Positions 15,901 to 24,408 of a stretch of DNA of 64,000 nucleotides are shown piece after piece. The notes beneath the pieces are model-generated. The model was not told the DNA's origin and made no database searches. It saw nothing but the letters and a program-made list of their open reading frames with translations. Source of the DNA: Roseomonas mucosa (GTDB lineage: Bacteria; Pseudomonadota; Alphaproteobacteria; Acetobacterales; Acetobacteraceae); assembly GCA_945878375.1 (NCBI GenBank), contig CAMDWG010000013.1:39714-103713 (forward strand), given 5' to 3'. Both the position numbers and the translations under genes were made by a program. Every line of letters starts with the position of its first letter. The stretch's first letter is position 1.

Positions 15901-18756
15901 TTACCTTGCGACGGGCGTCCCTTCCCGCAATGCGTCCAGCCGGGATGGCAGGCTGCGGGCCAGCTCCACCTCCTGGCGGATGCGAGCCAGGTCCCCGATC
16001 CCGGACATCCGGCCGGCGGTGATGAGCGCGAAGGCCTCCGCATAGGCGCCGTTGGCCATGCGCGTGCCTTCCGCTTCCCGCAACGCCGCCAGCCCGGCCT
16101 CGTCGCCGGCGAAGGACAGCAGCGCAGCGCGGCGCGCGACAAGGCGGCGCGCATCCTCCGGCAACGGGGCCGGTGTTGGCGGCAGGGTTTCGGCGAGGTG
16201 GTTCCGCAGAACGGCCGCCGCGCCGGCCCAGTCCTGGCGTGACGCCAGCATCTCCGCATGCTCGGGCGCGGCTTCGCGCCCGGCTTCGCGGTAGCGGGCA
16301 TCCGCTTCCTGGGCAGCGCCCATCCGGGCCAGGGCGCGGGCTTCGGCCAGGGCGCGCGCCTCGCGCAGCGATTCGGGCAGGTGGTCGGAGGCCGTATCGG
16401 CCAGCGCCGCGCGCGCCGCTTCCGGATCGCCCCCGCCCAGTGCGAGATTCGCCATGCGGAGCCCGATGCGGCCGCGCGCCGGCTCGTCTTCCGCGCGCCG
16501 CAGCGCCTGCCCGAGCACCGCCTGGGCGCGCACGGGAAGGTCGAGTTCGGCCAGCCCATCTGCCAGCGCGGCCAGCGCCTGTTCGGTGGGCGCGCCGGGC
16601 GGCAGCAGCGCCGCATGCGCGTCGAACAGCGCAACCGCCGTGATCGGCGATTCCGTGACGATGGCGGCCAGCAACGCCTCCACCTGACGTGGGCGCAGCT
16701 GCGCGGCGAGTTCGGGGAACAACTGTTCGGTCTCGCGCAGCATCTCGAAGGCGCCGCGATGGTCGCCGGCGTCCCGCCGTAGCGTCGCAAGGCGAGACCG
16801 CGCCTCGCTCTCCAGCGCATCGCCGCGCCAGGCGGCGAGCACGGCTTCCATCTCCGCCGCCGCCCCCTTCGCATCGACCGCCCCGGTGGCGAGCCGCACT
16901 TCCACGGCACGGCGCATCGCGACCGCGCGGGCGCGCCGGTCGCGACCATTCGCCACCGCCGCATAGGCATCGAGCGCGGCGGCGGCCTGCCCCTGGGCTT
17001 CCAGCAATCTCGCCCGGGCCAGCGCGAAGGCGGGGTCGTCCTCGCGGCCCGTGAGCAGCCGTTGGATGGCAGAGGCGTCGCCCGCCGCCGCAAGGGCTTC
17101 GGCCGCCAGCGGCCCAAGGCGCGCCTGCAGCGGTTGCGGCCAGGCGAGCAGGATCGGCAGCCCGGCCGCGATGGCCGGCGCATGGCCTTCCGCGCCGCGC
17201 GCCGTCTGCAGAAGGCCGCGCCAAAGGCCGAGTTCGTCATTCTCCGGCAGGCGGCGGTGGAGCAGGCCATCGGCTTCGGCGAGCCGTCCGGCCAGCAGCG
17301 CGGCGGCGCCGCGCAGCGCATGGGCGGTCGGGTCCTCGGCCATCCTGGGATCCTCGCGCATCGCGAGGGTCGCCACAGCCTGCGCTTCCGCCCCGAGGCC
17401 AAGGGCCAGAAGGGCTTCCGCGTTGCGGAGCCTGGGCGCGCCGCGACCAAGCGGTGGCGCGCCGGCGACGGCGAGCGTCGCGTTGCGCTCCCGCTGGATC
17501 AGGGATGGGAGGGATTCCGAAGGAAGGTCGAACAGCCTGGTCATTCCGGTCGCACCTGTATCGGCGACCAGGTCAGGCCCGAGTTCCAGCGCCGCGCCGG
17601 GCCCGGCACCGGCGATGAAGCCCGCCGGCATCACGAGAAGGGTCGCGGTGTCCGCATGCGGCAGAAGCGCGGCGCCAAGGCGTGTCGGCAGCAATTCGAA
17701 GGTGGCGGCGCGTCGTCCGGTCGACACCGCCTCGCCGCCCTCCCGCAAGGTGCCGACCAGCAGGGTGCCCCCCGTTTCGGGGTCCAGCACGGCCACCGAA
17801 TTGGCGGGCCGCGCCGCGCGCAGCAGCAGCCGGGGCGGCGTGCCGGCCTCGATCTCCGGGCGGATGCCGCGCAACGTCGGTGGCGCCTCGCCGCGTTCCA
17901 GCAGCCAGCCATCGGCACGACGCACCAGCCGGGGCTCCCCCAGCGCCGCGGCGGGGATGCGGAGGACGGTTGCCTGCGGACCCCGCAGGATCTCGGTGGC
18001 TGCGAAGGCGCCAAGGCCGAGGGGACCAGGATCGAGCGGGATGTTCGCGTCCAGCACCAACAGCCACACCCCCGCGCGTTGGACCAGGGCGGCGCCGACA
18101 TCGGCTGGCGTCGGAAGCAGGAAGCCGCCCGCAACGGCGCGGACGATCGGGATCCGGGGTGCGGGCGGTGCCGAGAGCCGGGAGACGGACGGTGATGAGG
18201 CGGCTGGGGCGGCCGTGGCGGTGCCCGGGGGCGCGCCCAAGGGCGTATTCCGGGGCGTAATTTGGGGCGTACTTTGGGGCGTAGTCTGGGGCGTGGTCGT
18301 CGTCGTGGTCGTGGTCGTGCGCGGGGGCGCGGTCGGCCCTCGGTCGGGCGTGCGGGCGCTGGCGGGCTGAGCTTGGCGCGCGGGCGGCGTCGGGGACACC
18401 GCGCGCGGCGCGGCACCTGAAGCGGGCGGCCCATCGCCCGCGCGCGGCGCGGCGGCCGAGGCGAGTTCCATGCGCGCCGGCATCGCCTCCACCAGCACGA
18501 CATTCCCGATGTGCGGATGCTGCGTGCGTGTCCAGATCTCCGGCCCCGGCAGCCATGGCACCTCGGGCTCGGCAACGCTCTGCAGTCGGTGGGGCGGGCG
18601 GTGGGCGGCGGGGGCGGATGTATCGCGCTGGGCGTCCGGCCGCGCCGCCTCGATCGGCTGTTCCACGCCGAGCTTTACTTGGCCGCGCTGTGCGGGGCCG
18701 GTGCAGGCGGCGAGAAGGATCAGAGCCAGAAGGGGCAGGGCGGCGCGTCGTGCCAT
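15901..18756 (-). CDS. Large TPR-like lipoprotein of the chemotaxis/flagellar locus, function unknown
   Basis: 951 residues. A signal peptide ends in the lipobox LLAAC (Cys18), so it is predicted to be a lipid-anchored envelope protein. Next comes a disordered Pro/Thr/Ala region with a Thr9 run and four TPQx-type repeats (DNA 18241-18327), a beta-rich middle part (about residues 180-400), and a long Ala/Leu/Arg-rich C-terminal half of paired helices typical of tetratricopeptide-like repeats. I do not recognise a named family. It starts one base after the cheZ stop, so it is in the cheY-cheZ operon, which suggests a motility role. Such proteins can scaffold envelope complexes, but no partner is visible. 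Confidence 0.7.
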   Translation of the reverse strand: MARRAALPLLALILLAACTGPAQRGQVKLGVEQPIEAARPDAQRDTSAPAAHRPPHRLQSVAEPEVPWLPGPEIWTRTQHPHIGNVVLVEAMPARMELASAAAPRAGDGPPASGAAPRAVSPTPPARQAQPASARTPDRGPTAPPRTTTTTTTTTPQTTPQSTPQITPRNTPLGAPPGTATAAPAASSPSVSRLSAPPAPRIPIVRAVAGGFLLPTPADVGAALVQRAGVWLLVLDANIPLDPGPLGLGAFAATEILRGPQATVLRIPAAALGEPRLVRRADGWLLERGEAPPTLRGIRPEIEAGTPPRLLLRAARPANSVAVLDPETGGTLLVGTLREGGEAVSTGRRAATFELLPTRLGAALLPHADTATLLVMPAGFIAGAGPGAALELGPDLVADTGATGMTRLFDLPSESLPSLIQRERNATLAVAGAPPLGRGAPRLRNAEALLALGLGAEAQAVATLAMREDPRMAEDPTAHALRGAAALLAGRLAEADGLLHRRLPENDELGLWRGLLQTARGAEGHAPAIAAGLPILLAWPQPLQARLGPLAAEALAAAGDASAIQRLLTGREDDPAFALARARLLEAQGQAAAALDAYAAVANGRDRRARAVAMRRAVEVRLATGAVDAKGAAAEMEAVLAAWRGDALESEARSRLATLRRDAGDHRGAFEMLRETEQLFPELAAQLRPRQVEALLAAIVTESPITAVALFDAHAALLPPGAPTEQALAALADGLAELDLPVRAQAVLGQALRRAEDEPARGRIGLRMANLALGGGDPEAARAALADTASDHLPESLREARALAEARALARMGAAQEADARYREAGREAAPEHAEMLASRQDWAGAAAVLRNHLAETLPPTPAPLPEDARRLVARRAALLSFAGDEAGLAALREAEGTRMANGAYAEAFALITAGRMSGIGDLARIRQEVELARSLPSRLDALREGTPVAR
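18241..18300. repeat. Five 12-bp tandem repeats inside the lipoprotein gene
   Basis: Units at 18241, 18253, 18265, 18277 and 18289 all start GGGCGTA or GGGCGTG and differ only in the last five bases. On the coding (minus) strand they encode TPxx tetrapeptides leading into a Thr9 run made of ACG/ACC codons. The repeat length is a multiple of three, so copy-number change would alter linker length without a frameshift. Confidence 0.8.
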
Positions 18757-18757
18757 G

Positions 18758-19342
18758 TCAGGACCCGGACAACAGGCGGTCGATCTGCGCCTGGCTGACG
18801 CCGTTGCCCGGCAATTGGGGGCCATCCGCCAGGCGTGCGCCTTCGGTCAGCGGCGGCGAGGCCGCAGGCGGCTCGCGGCCGTCCTGGTAGCGGCCGGTGA
18901 CGGCGGCGATGCGCGCCTCGATCGCCTTCAGGGCGGAGACCACCTTGCCGATGCGCTGGCCGGTGATGTCCTGGAAGCTGCAGGCCTCATAGATCTGGGT
19001 GACCACCGCCCGGAGCGCCTGCGTCTCCTCGGGCTGGAGGCGCGACGCGATGACCTCCAGCGCCTCGCAGCAATCCAGGATCTCGTTGGTCGCCTGCGCC
19101 GTATGGTCCACGATCGCGTCGAGTTCGTCGGTTGCCGCCGGGATGTGGCTTTCCGTGATGTCATCCACCCTGAGACGGGCAATCTCCTGCTTGGCGCTGG
19201 CGACAGTCCGCCCAAGTTCCTCGAGTTCCGCCAGCAGGGCTGCCTCGGCGGCGGACAGGTCGGCGGGTTTGGAGCCCAGCACCGCCCGCACCGCTGCCTC
19301 GATCCGCCCGTCCTCCGTGCCTAGGGGGCTGTCGTCAGGCAT
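18758..19342 (-). CDS. cheZ: CheZ-family CheY-P phosphatase
   Basis: 194 residues. It is a long helical hairpin with the phosphatase signature SFQDITGQRI, in which D125 and Q129 correspond to the catalytic Asp/Gln pair of CheZ. The C-terminus (SQAQIDRLL, residues 183-191) resembles the CheY-P-binding N-terminal peptide of FliM. CheZ dephosphorylates CheY-P and resets motor switching. It overlaps cheY by eight bases and is followed after one base by the large lipoprotein gene. A linker of about 30 Pro/Gly-rich residues joins the helices to the peptide. Confidence 0.88.
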   Translation of the reverse strand: MPDDSPLGTEDGRIEAAVRAVLGSKPADLSAAEAALLAELEELGRTVASAKQEIARLRVDDITESHIPAATDELDAIVDHTAQATNEILDCCEALEVIASRLQPEETQALRAVVTQIYEACSFQDITGQRIGKVVSALKAIEARIAAVTGRYQDGREPPAASPPLTEGARLADGPQLPGNGVSQAQIDRLLSGS

Positions 19343-19715
19343 GGATCATGACCTTCTCGATCTTCTCGCGCAGCGTCTCGGCATTGAAGGGCTTGACGAT
19401 GTAGTTCGAGACCCCCGCCTGCTTTGCGGCGGTCACATTCTCCGTCTTGCTCTCCGCCGTGATCATGATGAAGGGCGTGTCCTTCAGCCTGGGGTCGGCG
19501 CGGACTTCCTTCAGCAGCTCGAGCCCGGTCATCGGCGCCATGTTCCAGTCGCTGATGACGAGGCCGAAATTGCCGTTGCGGAGCTTGGCCAGCGCTTCCT
19601 GGCCGTCCGTCGCCTCATCGACATTCTCGATGCCGAGCTGCTTCAGGAGGTTGCGGATGATGCGCAGCATCGTCTTGTAGTCGTCCACGATCAGGACCTG
19701 CGTGTTCTTGTCCAT
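19335..19715 (-). CDS. cheY: Chemotaxis response regulator CheY
   Basis: 126 residues, a single receiver domain with the acidic pair D11-D12, phosphorylation site D56 (VISDWNM), T86 and K108 all in place. It lacks any output domain, as expected for CheY, which binds FliM at the motor. It heads the cheY-cheZ-lipoprotein unit, 128 bases after motE. No kinase (CheA) or receptor gene is present in the window, so its signal arrives from elsewhere. Confidence 0.92.
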   Translation of the reverse strand: MDKNTQVLIVDDYKTMLRIIRNLLKQLGIENVDEATDGQEALAKLRNGNFGLVISDWNMAPMTGLELLKEVRADPRLKDTPFIMITAESKTENVTAAKQAGVSNYIVKPFNAETLREKIEKVMIHA

Positions 19716-19843
19716 GCCTCACTTCATCCTCTCGCCTGCCGGATCCGCCCGCCTGCCGGAAGGCCGCGGAGCGCGCCCGGCGTTCCGACGCGCGTGGTGA
19801 CCCTAGGGCGGCGCGGTGAACGCATCGCAAACACGGGGCTCTT

Positions 19844-20500
19844 TCAGCGCGCCACTCCGCGGTCGGCCCGTTCCTGGTCCACCCGTTCGGCGCGCAGCCT
19901 CGTCAGTTCCGTTGTCAGCGCGCGGGCGCGTTCCGGGCGCATCGCGGCCATCACCGGGGCGGCGCGCGCTTCGCGCATGCGGTCGACGATCGGCACCAGG
20001 ACCGGCATGTCGAGATCGTCGAAGATCGCCGCCGCATCCCTGGGGCGCATCCCCTCATACAGCTTCACGAGGCCGCGCAGGCCGGCTTCCTCGCGCTGCG
20101 CGCGTTCGCGTTCGAGCGTCTCCAGCCGGGTTTGCAGCGCGGTCAGTTCCTCGACCCGCTGCGCGAGGCGCCGTTCGGCGGCGGTGACCAGCTGCTCGCG
20201 TTGCGTCGCGGCGGCCTGGCGTGCGTCGATCTCGGCCCGGCGGGCGCGCAGGGCTTCGAGCAGGGCCCGCTCCGCCGCGGCTTCCGGTCCTGGTGGCGCC
20301 GGCGCGGGCGCTGCGGGTGTTGGCTGTGCCGGCGCGGGCTGGGCGAGGGCCGCCATCGGGGCAGGGCGCGGCGCCGATGCGATGCGCGAGGCTTCGGGCG
20401 CGGCGGTCCAGGACACCGCGACCATCCGCTCCGCTTTCACCAGCACGAGCATGGCGGCGCCGGCCAGCGCAAACGGCAGCAGGCGGAGCTTGATGCGCAT
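19844..20500 (-). CDS. motE: Flagellar motility protein MotE (MotC chaperone)
   Basis: 218 residues. It has an N-terminal transmembrane/signal segment (about 8-21), a Pro/Ala linker (about 45-72), a long coiled coil (about 75-140, rich in Glu/Arg/Leu) and a C-terminal domain with LVKLYEGMRPRDAAAIFDDLD, which resembles the MgtE N-terminal-like domain. This is the alphaproteobacterial MotE architecture. MotE is a periplasmic chaperone of the stator-associated protein MotC in rhizobia. It lies immediately after the DUF6468 gene in the fliL-fliM operon. Confidence 0.85.
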   Translation of the reverse strand: MRIKLRLLPFALAGAAMLVLVKAERMVAVSWTAAPEASRIASAPRPAPMAALAQPAPAQPTPAAPAPAPPGPEAAAERALLEALRARRAEIDARQAAATQREQLVTAAERRLAQRVEELTALQTRLETLERERAQREEAGLRGLVKLYEGMRPRDAAAIFDDLDMPVLVPIVDRMREARAAPVMAAMRPERARALTTELTRLRAERVDQERADRGVAR

Positions 20501-20501
20501 T

Positions 20502-20960
20502 TCAGCGCAACCCCTTCAGCGCGCGCAGCAATTCGCGCTCCGCCTGGCTGAGCGCGGCGACGGCGGAGCCGCCGGTGGGGGGGATGGCGGGCGCGGGCGG
20601 CGCTGGAGGCGCAGGTGGGGCTTCGGCGGCCAGCGGCCGCGCATCCCGCACCAGCCCGTCCAGGCGGTCGGCCAGCGTCTCCGCGCGTTCCACCAGGAAG
20701 GCGAGGTCGTCGCGCAGCTTCTCCGCCACCGCGATGCGTTCCGCGACGGTGCGGCCCGCGCCTTCCGCCGTGGCGCGCAGCCGCGCCAGCGCGGTCTCCG
20801 CGGCGCTGGTCGCCTGCACCAGGCTTTCCGCGCCTTCCGCCAGCCCGCTCCCTTCCCGGCGCAGCGTGGCGATGCGGCGTTCGAGGCGCCAGCCGATCGG
20901 CAGCAGCGCGAGCAGCAGGGCGAGGAGAAGCCCGGTTGCGATCCATTCCAGCGTGGTCAT
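20502..20960 (-). CDS. DUF6468-type flagellar-locus membrane protein
   Basis: 152 residues. One N-terminal transmembrane helix (about 6-24) is followed by a basic hinge (RLERRIATLRREG), a long amphipathic coiled-coil helix (about 45-110), and a Pro/Ala-rich linker ending in a short C-terminal helix (SQAERELLRALKGL). I recognise this as the family placed after fliM in Rhodospirillales. Its role is not established. The start overlaps the fliM stop by four bases and it is followed by motE after one base, which suggests work with the motor or stator. Confidence 0.75.
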   Translation of the reverse strand: MTTLEWIATGLLLALLLALLPIGWRLERRIATLRREGSGLAEGAESLVQATSAAETALARLRATAEGAGRTVAERIAVAEKLRDDLAFLVERAETLADRLDGLVRDARPLAAEAPPAPPAPPAPAIPPTGGSAVAALSQAERELLRALKGLR

Positions 20961-22051
20961 GCGGCTTGCTCCGTCGGCAGCACCGGGCGCGGGCGCGCTG
21001 TCTCGATCCTGACCGCGAGGCGGCTTTCCCGCTTGCCCAGCTGCGCCTGGAACAGCGCGACCTCGCCGCAGCGCAGCGTGACCGGCGCGCCGGGCGGGGA
21101 GGAGAGCACGATACGGTCGCCGACCTTCAGGTCCAGCACCTGGCGCAGCTGCATCGTCTGCTGGTCCAGCACGACATCCAGCGCCACATCCGTCTGGCGC
21201 AATTCCTCGGCCAGGTGCGTTTCCCAGATGGAGTCGCGGCCGAAGCGCTCGCCCATGAATTGCTGCAGCAGCAATTCGCGCACCGGCTCCAGCGTGGCAT
21301 AGGGCAGCAGCACTTCGATGCGGCCACCGCGATCCTCCATCTCGATCCGCATGCGGCTGACGACGACGGCGTTCGACAGGCGGGAGATGGCGGCGAAGCG
21401 GGGGTTCACCTCCAGCCGGTCGAAGCGGAAGGTCACGGCGCCGATGGGCTGGAAGGCGGTCTGGAGGTCATTCAGCACGACGCCGATCAGCCGCTCGACC
21501 AGCGTGCGTTCGATGGTGGTGTAGGGCCGGCCCTCGATCCGCATCGCGGCCGTGCCGCGCCGGCCGCCGAGCAGCACGTCCACCACCGAGTAGATCAGCG
21601 CGGAATCGATGACGATCAGGCCGAAATTGTCCCATTGCTCCGCCTTGAAGACCGCGAGCATGGCGGGCAGGGGGATGGAATTCAGGTAGTCGCCGAAGCG
21701 CTGCGAGGCCATCGCGTCGATGGAGATCTCCACATTGTCGGAGGTGAAGTTCCTGAGCGTGGTCGTCATCAGCCGGACGAGGCGGTCGAAGACGATCTCC
21801 AGCATCGGCAGGCGTTCATAGGCGACGAGGCCGGAGGAAATGATGCGCTCGATCCCGCTCTGCGCCCGGTCGCGCGCCGGGCCCGAGCCGAAGCCGAGCA
21901 GGCTGTCGATCTCCGCTTGATTCAGCACGCGGGTCGCTTCGGGGGCGGGGGCGGCCATGCCCGGTGCCGCGCCCCCCTGGGCCTGTCCGGCAGCTTCCTG
22001 TTCCAGCGCCGCGCCCCAGGCGGCGGCCATGTCCTCCTCGGTTCCGCTCAC
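20957..22051 (-). CDS. fliM: Flagellar motor switch protein FliM
   Basis: 364 residues: a variable acidic N-terminus, the CheY-P-binding motif LNQAEIDSLLGFG (43-55), a CheC-like middle domain (about 70-270, including LPMLEIVFDRLVRLMTTTLRN) and a C-terminal surface-presentation (SpoA-like) domain (about 280-355, LKVGDRIVL). FliM is part of the C ring and receives the chemotaxis signal. It overlaps fliL by four bases. FliN is not in this window. Confidence 0.95.
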   Translation of the reverse strand: MSGTEEDMAAAWGAALEQEAAGQAQGGAAPGMAAPAPEATRVLNQAEIDSLLGFGSGPARDRAQSGIERIISSGLVAYERLPMLEIVFDRLVRLMTTTLRNFTSDNVEISIDAMASQRFGDYLNSIPLPAMLAVFKAEQWDNFGLIVIDSALIYSVVDVLLGGRRGTAAMRIEGRPYTTIERTLVERLIGVVLNDLQTAFQPIGAVTFRFDRLEVNPRFAAISRLSNAVVVSRMRIEMEDRGGRIEVLLPYATLEPVRELLLQQFMGERFGRDSIWETHLAEELRQTDVALDVVLDQQTMQLRQVLDLKVGDRIVLSSPPGAPVTLRCGEVALFQAQLGKRESRLAVRIETARPRPVLPTEQAA

Positions 22052-22605
22052 TGGACCAGGATCTCCACGAACAGCACATCGGTGACCCGCGGCGGCGGGC
22101 GGTCCCCGCGTGCCTCTGGCGCGATCGCGATGGTGGCGCGCGCGATCAGTTCTTCCCGCAGCCGCTGGGACCCTGCGCTGCCGCGCAACTCCTCAGGCCG
22201 CACCTCGCGCAGATAGGTGGCGAAGAGATCGACCAGCCGCGGCATCGCGGCGGTGACGGTCGGGACATCTTCCGTGCGGCTCACTTCCAGCCTGGCGCGC
22301 AGGCGCACGAAGCTGGGGCGCCGGCCCGGCGCGTTGAGGTTGGCGATGATCTCCGGCAGGTCGATGAAGGCAGGCTGCGGCGCAGGGGCCTGAGCCTCGG
22401 TGGCGGGGACGGCCGCTTCCGCCGGCGCGCCGCCCATCCCGAGCAGCGGCGGCAGGATGCCGCCGAACCACAGGCCGGCGATCGCGCCGATCAACAGCAC
22501 GGGAATCGCGATCAGGACGAGCTTCTTCTTGCCCCCTGGCTTCGGGGCTGACTCCGCCCCGGCCGTGGCAGGTGCCGCGCCCTTCTTCTCCTCCTGAGCC
22601 GCCAT
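22048..22605 (-). CDS. fliL: Flagellar basal body-associated protein FliL
   Basis: 185 residues: a cytoplasmic Lys/Glu-rich start, one transmembrane helix (about 28-48), an Ala/Pro linker and a C-terminal periplasmic domain (INLPEIIANLN-like start, ending VTDVLFVEILVQ). FliL surrounds stator units near the basal body. AGGAGG lies about 12 bases before the ATG. The upstream divergent region has a partial CtrA-like box at 22656-22670 but no spaced sigma-54 site for this direction. Confidence 0.92.
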   Translation of the reverse strand: MAAQEEKKGAAPATAGAESAPKPGGKKKLVLIAIPVLLIGAIAGLWFGGILPPLLGMGGAPAEAAVPATEAQAPAPQPAFIDLPEIIANLNAPGRRPSFVRLRARLEVSRTEDVPTVTAAMPRLVDLFATYLREVRPEELRGSAGSQRLREELIARATIAIAPEARGDRPPPRVTDVLFVEILVQ

Positions 22606-22751
22606 GCGTCGTCGTCCGCCTCCTGCAGAACGGCGTCACTTTGGGGCGGGAGCGATTAAGGAAGCCTTGCGACCGGGGGCACCGGCTTCCGGCCAGGGGC
22701 AATTCTTGCCGGCCATGCGGCAAAACCAGTTGCGGGCGTGCCGCCGCGGCG

Positions 22752-22766
22752 TGGCACGGGGCTTGC
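22752..22766 (+). promoter_or_regulatory. Sigma-54 promoter of flgF-flgG-flgA-flgH
   Basis: TGGCACG-GGGC-TTGC is an exact RpoN consensus with correct spacing, 44 bases before the flgF ATG. Together with the site before flgI it points to a shared RpoN/FlbD-type control of middle flagellar genes. Confidence 0.85.
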
Positions 22767-22809
22767 GGATGGGGTGGCAGGATTTCGACGGCCCCAGCGA
22801 AGGCGATCC

Positions 22810-23556
22810 ATGGACAGCCCCGGCTACATCGTTCTCTCCCGCCTCGTCGCCGCGCAGCGTGCCACGGCGGTGACGGCGAACAACATCGCGAATGCCGACA
22901 CGCCCGGCTTCCGCGCGCATCGCCCGTTGTTCGGGGCGGTGCTGGAACGCCAGCAGCGCGCGGAGATGCCGCCGGGCGGGCGCGACATCGCGCTCACCCA
23001 GGACCGCGCGACGTGGCGGGAAGATGCGCCGGCGCCGTTGCAGGCCACCGGCAATCCGCTCGACCTCGCGCTCGGTGACCGGGATGCGCTGTTCGTTATC
23101 GAGACGCCGCGCGGCGAACGCTACACGCGGGCGGGCCGCTTCACCCTCGACCCCGAGGGGCAGGTGGTGGACCCGGAGGGCAACCCGGCCCTGGATGCGG
23201 CCGGACGGCCGCTTCAGATCCCGCCTGGCACGGCGCGGATCGACATCCGCGGCGATGGTTCGGTGGTGACGGAAGCCGGGCCGATCGGACAGTTCCGCAT
23301 CGTGCGCTTCGATGACGCCCAGCGCCTGACGGCGGAAGGTGACCGCAACCTCGCCGCGCCCGCCGGCATGCAGCCGCGCGTCGTGGAGCGCCCCGGCGTG
23401 ATTCAGGGGACGATGGAGGGCAGCAATGTACGCCCCGTGCTCGAACTGACGCGCATGACGGATGAGATGCGGCACTTCCAGTTCGTCGCGCAGATGGCGG
23501 AGCGGGAGGGCGAGCGGCTCGGCTCTGCCGTCGAGCGCATCCTGCGGCGCCGTTGA
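22810..23556 (+). CDS. flgF: Flagellar proximal/distal rod protein FlgF
   Basis: 248 residues. It has the rod-family N-terminus (VTANNIANADTPGFRAHRPLF, about 20-42) and C-terminal helix (LTRMTDEMRHFQFVAQMAE). FlgF is a rod subunit. The ATG at 22810 begins MDSPGYIVLSRL and lies 44 bases after a sigma-54 promoter. It is followed by flgG after 66 bases. Confidence 0.92.
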   Translation: MDSPGYIVLSRLVAAQRATAVTANNIANADTPGFRAHRPLFGAVLERQQRAEMPPGGRDIALTQDRATWREDAPAPLQATGNPLDLALGDRDALFVIETPRGERYTRAGRFTLDPEGQVVDPEGNPALDAAGRPLQIPPGTARIDIRGDGSVVTEAGPIGQFRIVRFDDAQRLTAEGDRNLAAPAGMQPRVVERPGVIQGTMEGSNVRPVLELTRMTDEMRHFQFVAQMAEREGERLGSAVERILRRR

Positions 23557-23622
23557 GGACCATCGCCATGACCCAGCACGGACAACCCGGCCCGGCGCCA
23601 CGCCGCATCAGGAGCTTCTGAC

Positions 23623-24408
23623 ATGCGATCCCTGCACATCGCCGGCACCGGCATGATGGCCCAGCAGACGAATGTCGAGGTCATCTCCAACAACATCGCG
23701 AATATGAGCACCACCGGCTACAAGCGCCGGCGCGCGGAATTCCAGGACCTGCTGTACCAGAACCTGCGCCGCGTCGGGTCGCAGTCTGCCGATACGGGCT
23801 CTGTCCTGCCCTCCGGCGCGCAGGTCGGGCTCGGCGTGAAGACCGGCGCGGTCTATCGCATTTCCGAACAGGGCAGCCTGTCGCAGACCGGCAACCGCTT
23901 CGACATCGCGATCCGTGGCAATGGCTATTTCCAGGTGCAGCTGCCGAATGGCGACACCGCCTACAGCCGCGACGGCACCTTCGCGCTGTCGCCCGAAGGC
24001 GTGCTGGTGACGGCGGATGGCTTCGTCGTGCAGCCCGGCATCACCATTCCCGCCAACGCGACCGACGTGACAATTAACGCGACCGGCGAGGTGCTGGCGA
24101 AGATCGACGGCCAGATCGCGCCGCAGAATGTGGGCCAGGTCCAGCTGGCGATCTTCGCCAATGAAGGCGGGCTGGAAGCGATCGGCGACAACCTGCTGTT
24201 GGCCACCCCCGGCTCGGGCGATCCGCAGCAGGGCGCGCCCGGCGCGCCGGGCTATGGCCAGGTGCTTCAGGGCTTCGTCGAGACGTCGAATGTGAACGTG
24301 GTGCAGGAGATCACGAACCTGATCACCGCGCAGCGCGCCTATGAGATGAACAGCCGCGTGATCTCGGCCAGCGACGAGATGCTCTCGACGCTGTCGCGGC
24401 TGCGGTGA
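23623..24408 (+). CDS. flgG: Flagellar distal rod protein FlgG
   Basis: 261 residues, the exact usual length. It has the N-terminal SLHIAGTGMMAQQTNVEVISNNIANMSTTGYK pattern, the central YISEQGSLSQTGNRFDIAIRGNGYFQV-type core and the C-terminal VQEITNLITAQRAYEMNSRVI. FlgG forms the distal rod through the P and L rings. AGGAG lies upstream of the ATG, and the stop overlaps the flgA start by one base. Confidence 0.96.
   Translation: MRSLHIAGTGMMAQQTNVEVISNNIANMSTTGYKRRRAEFQDLLYQNLRRVGSQSADTGSVLPSGAQVGLGVKTGAVYRISEQGSLSQTGNRFDIAIRGNGYFQVQLPNGDTAYSRDGTFALSPEGVLVTADGFVVQPGITIPANATDVTINATGEVLAKIDGQIAPQNVGQVQLAIFANEGGLEAIGDNLLLATPGSGDPQQGAPGAPGYGQVLQGFVETSNVNVVQEITNLITAQRAYEMNSRVISASDEMLSTLSRLR

Noticed and set aside
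18999..21302. A 767-codon frame across cheZ, cheY, motE and fliM on the opposite strand
   Set aside because: It crosses several well-supported genes and has low-complexity Arg/Ser/Ala composition.
22672..22720. A sigma-54 site for fliL on the minus strand
   Set aside because: TGGCCGG and TTGC are present but the spacing between GG and GC is 12 bases instead of 10.
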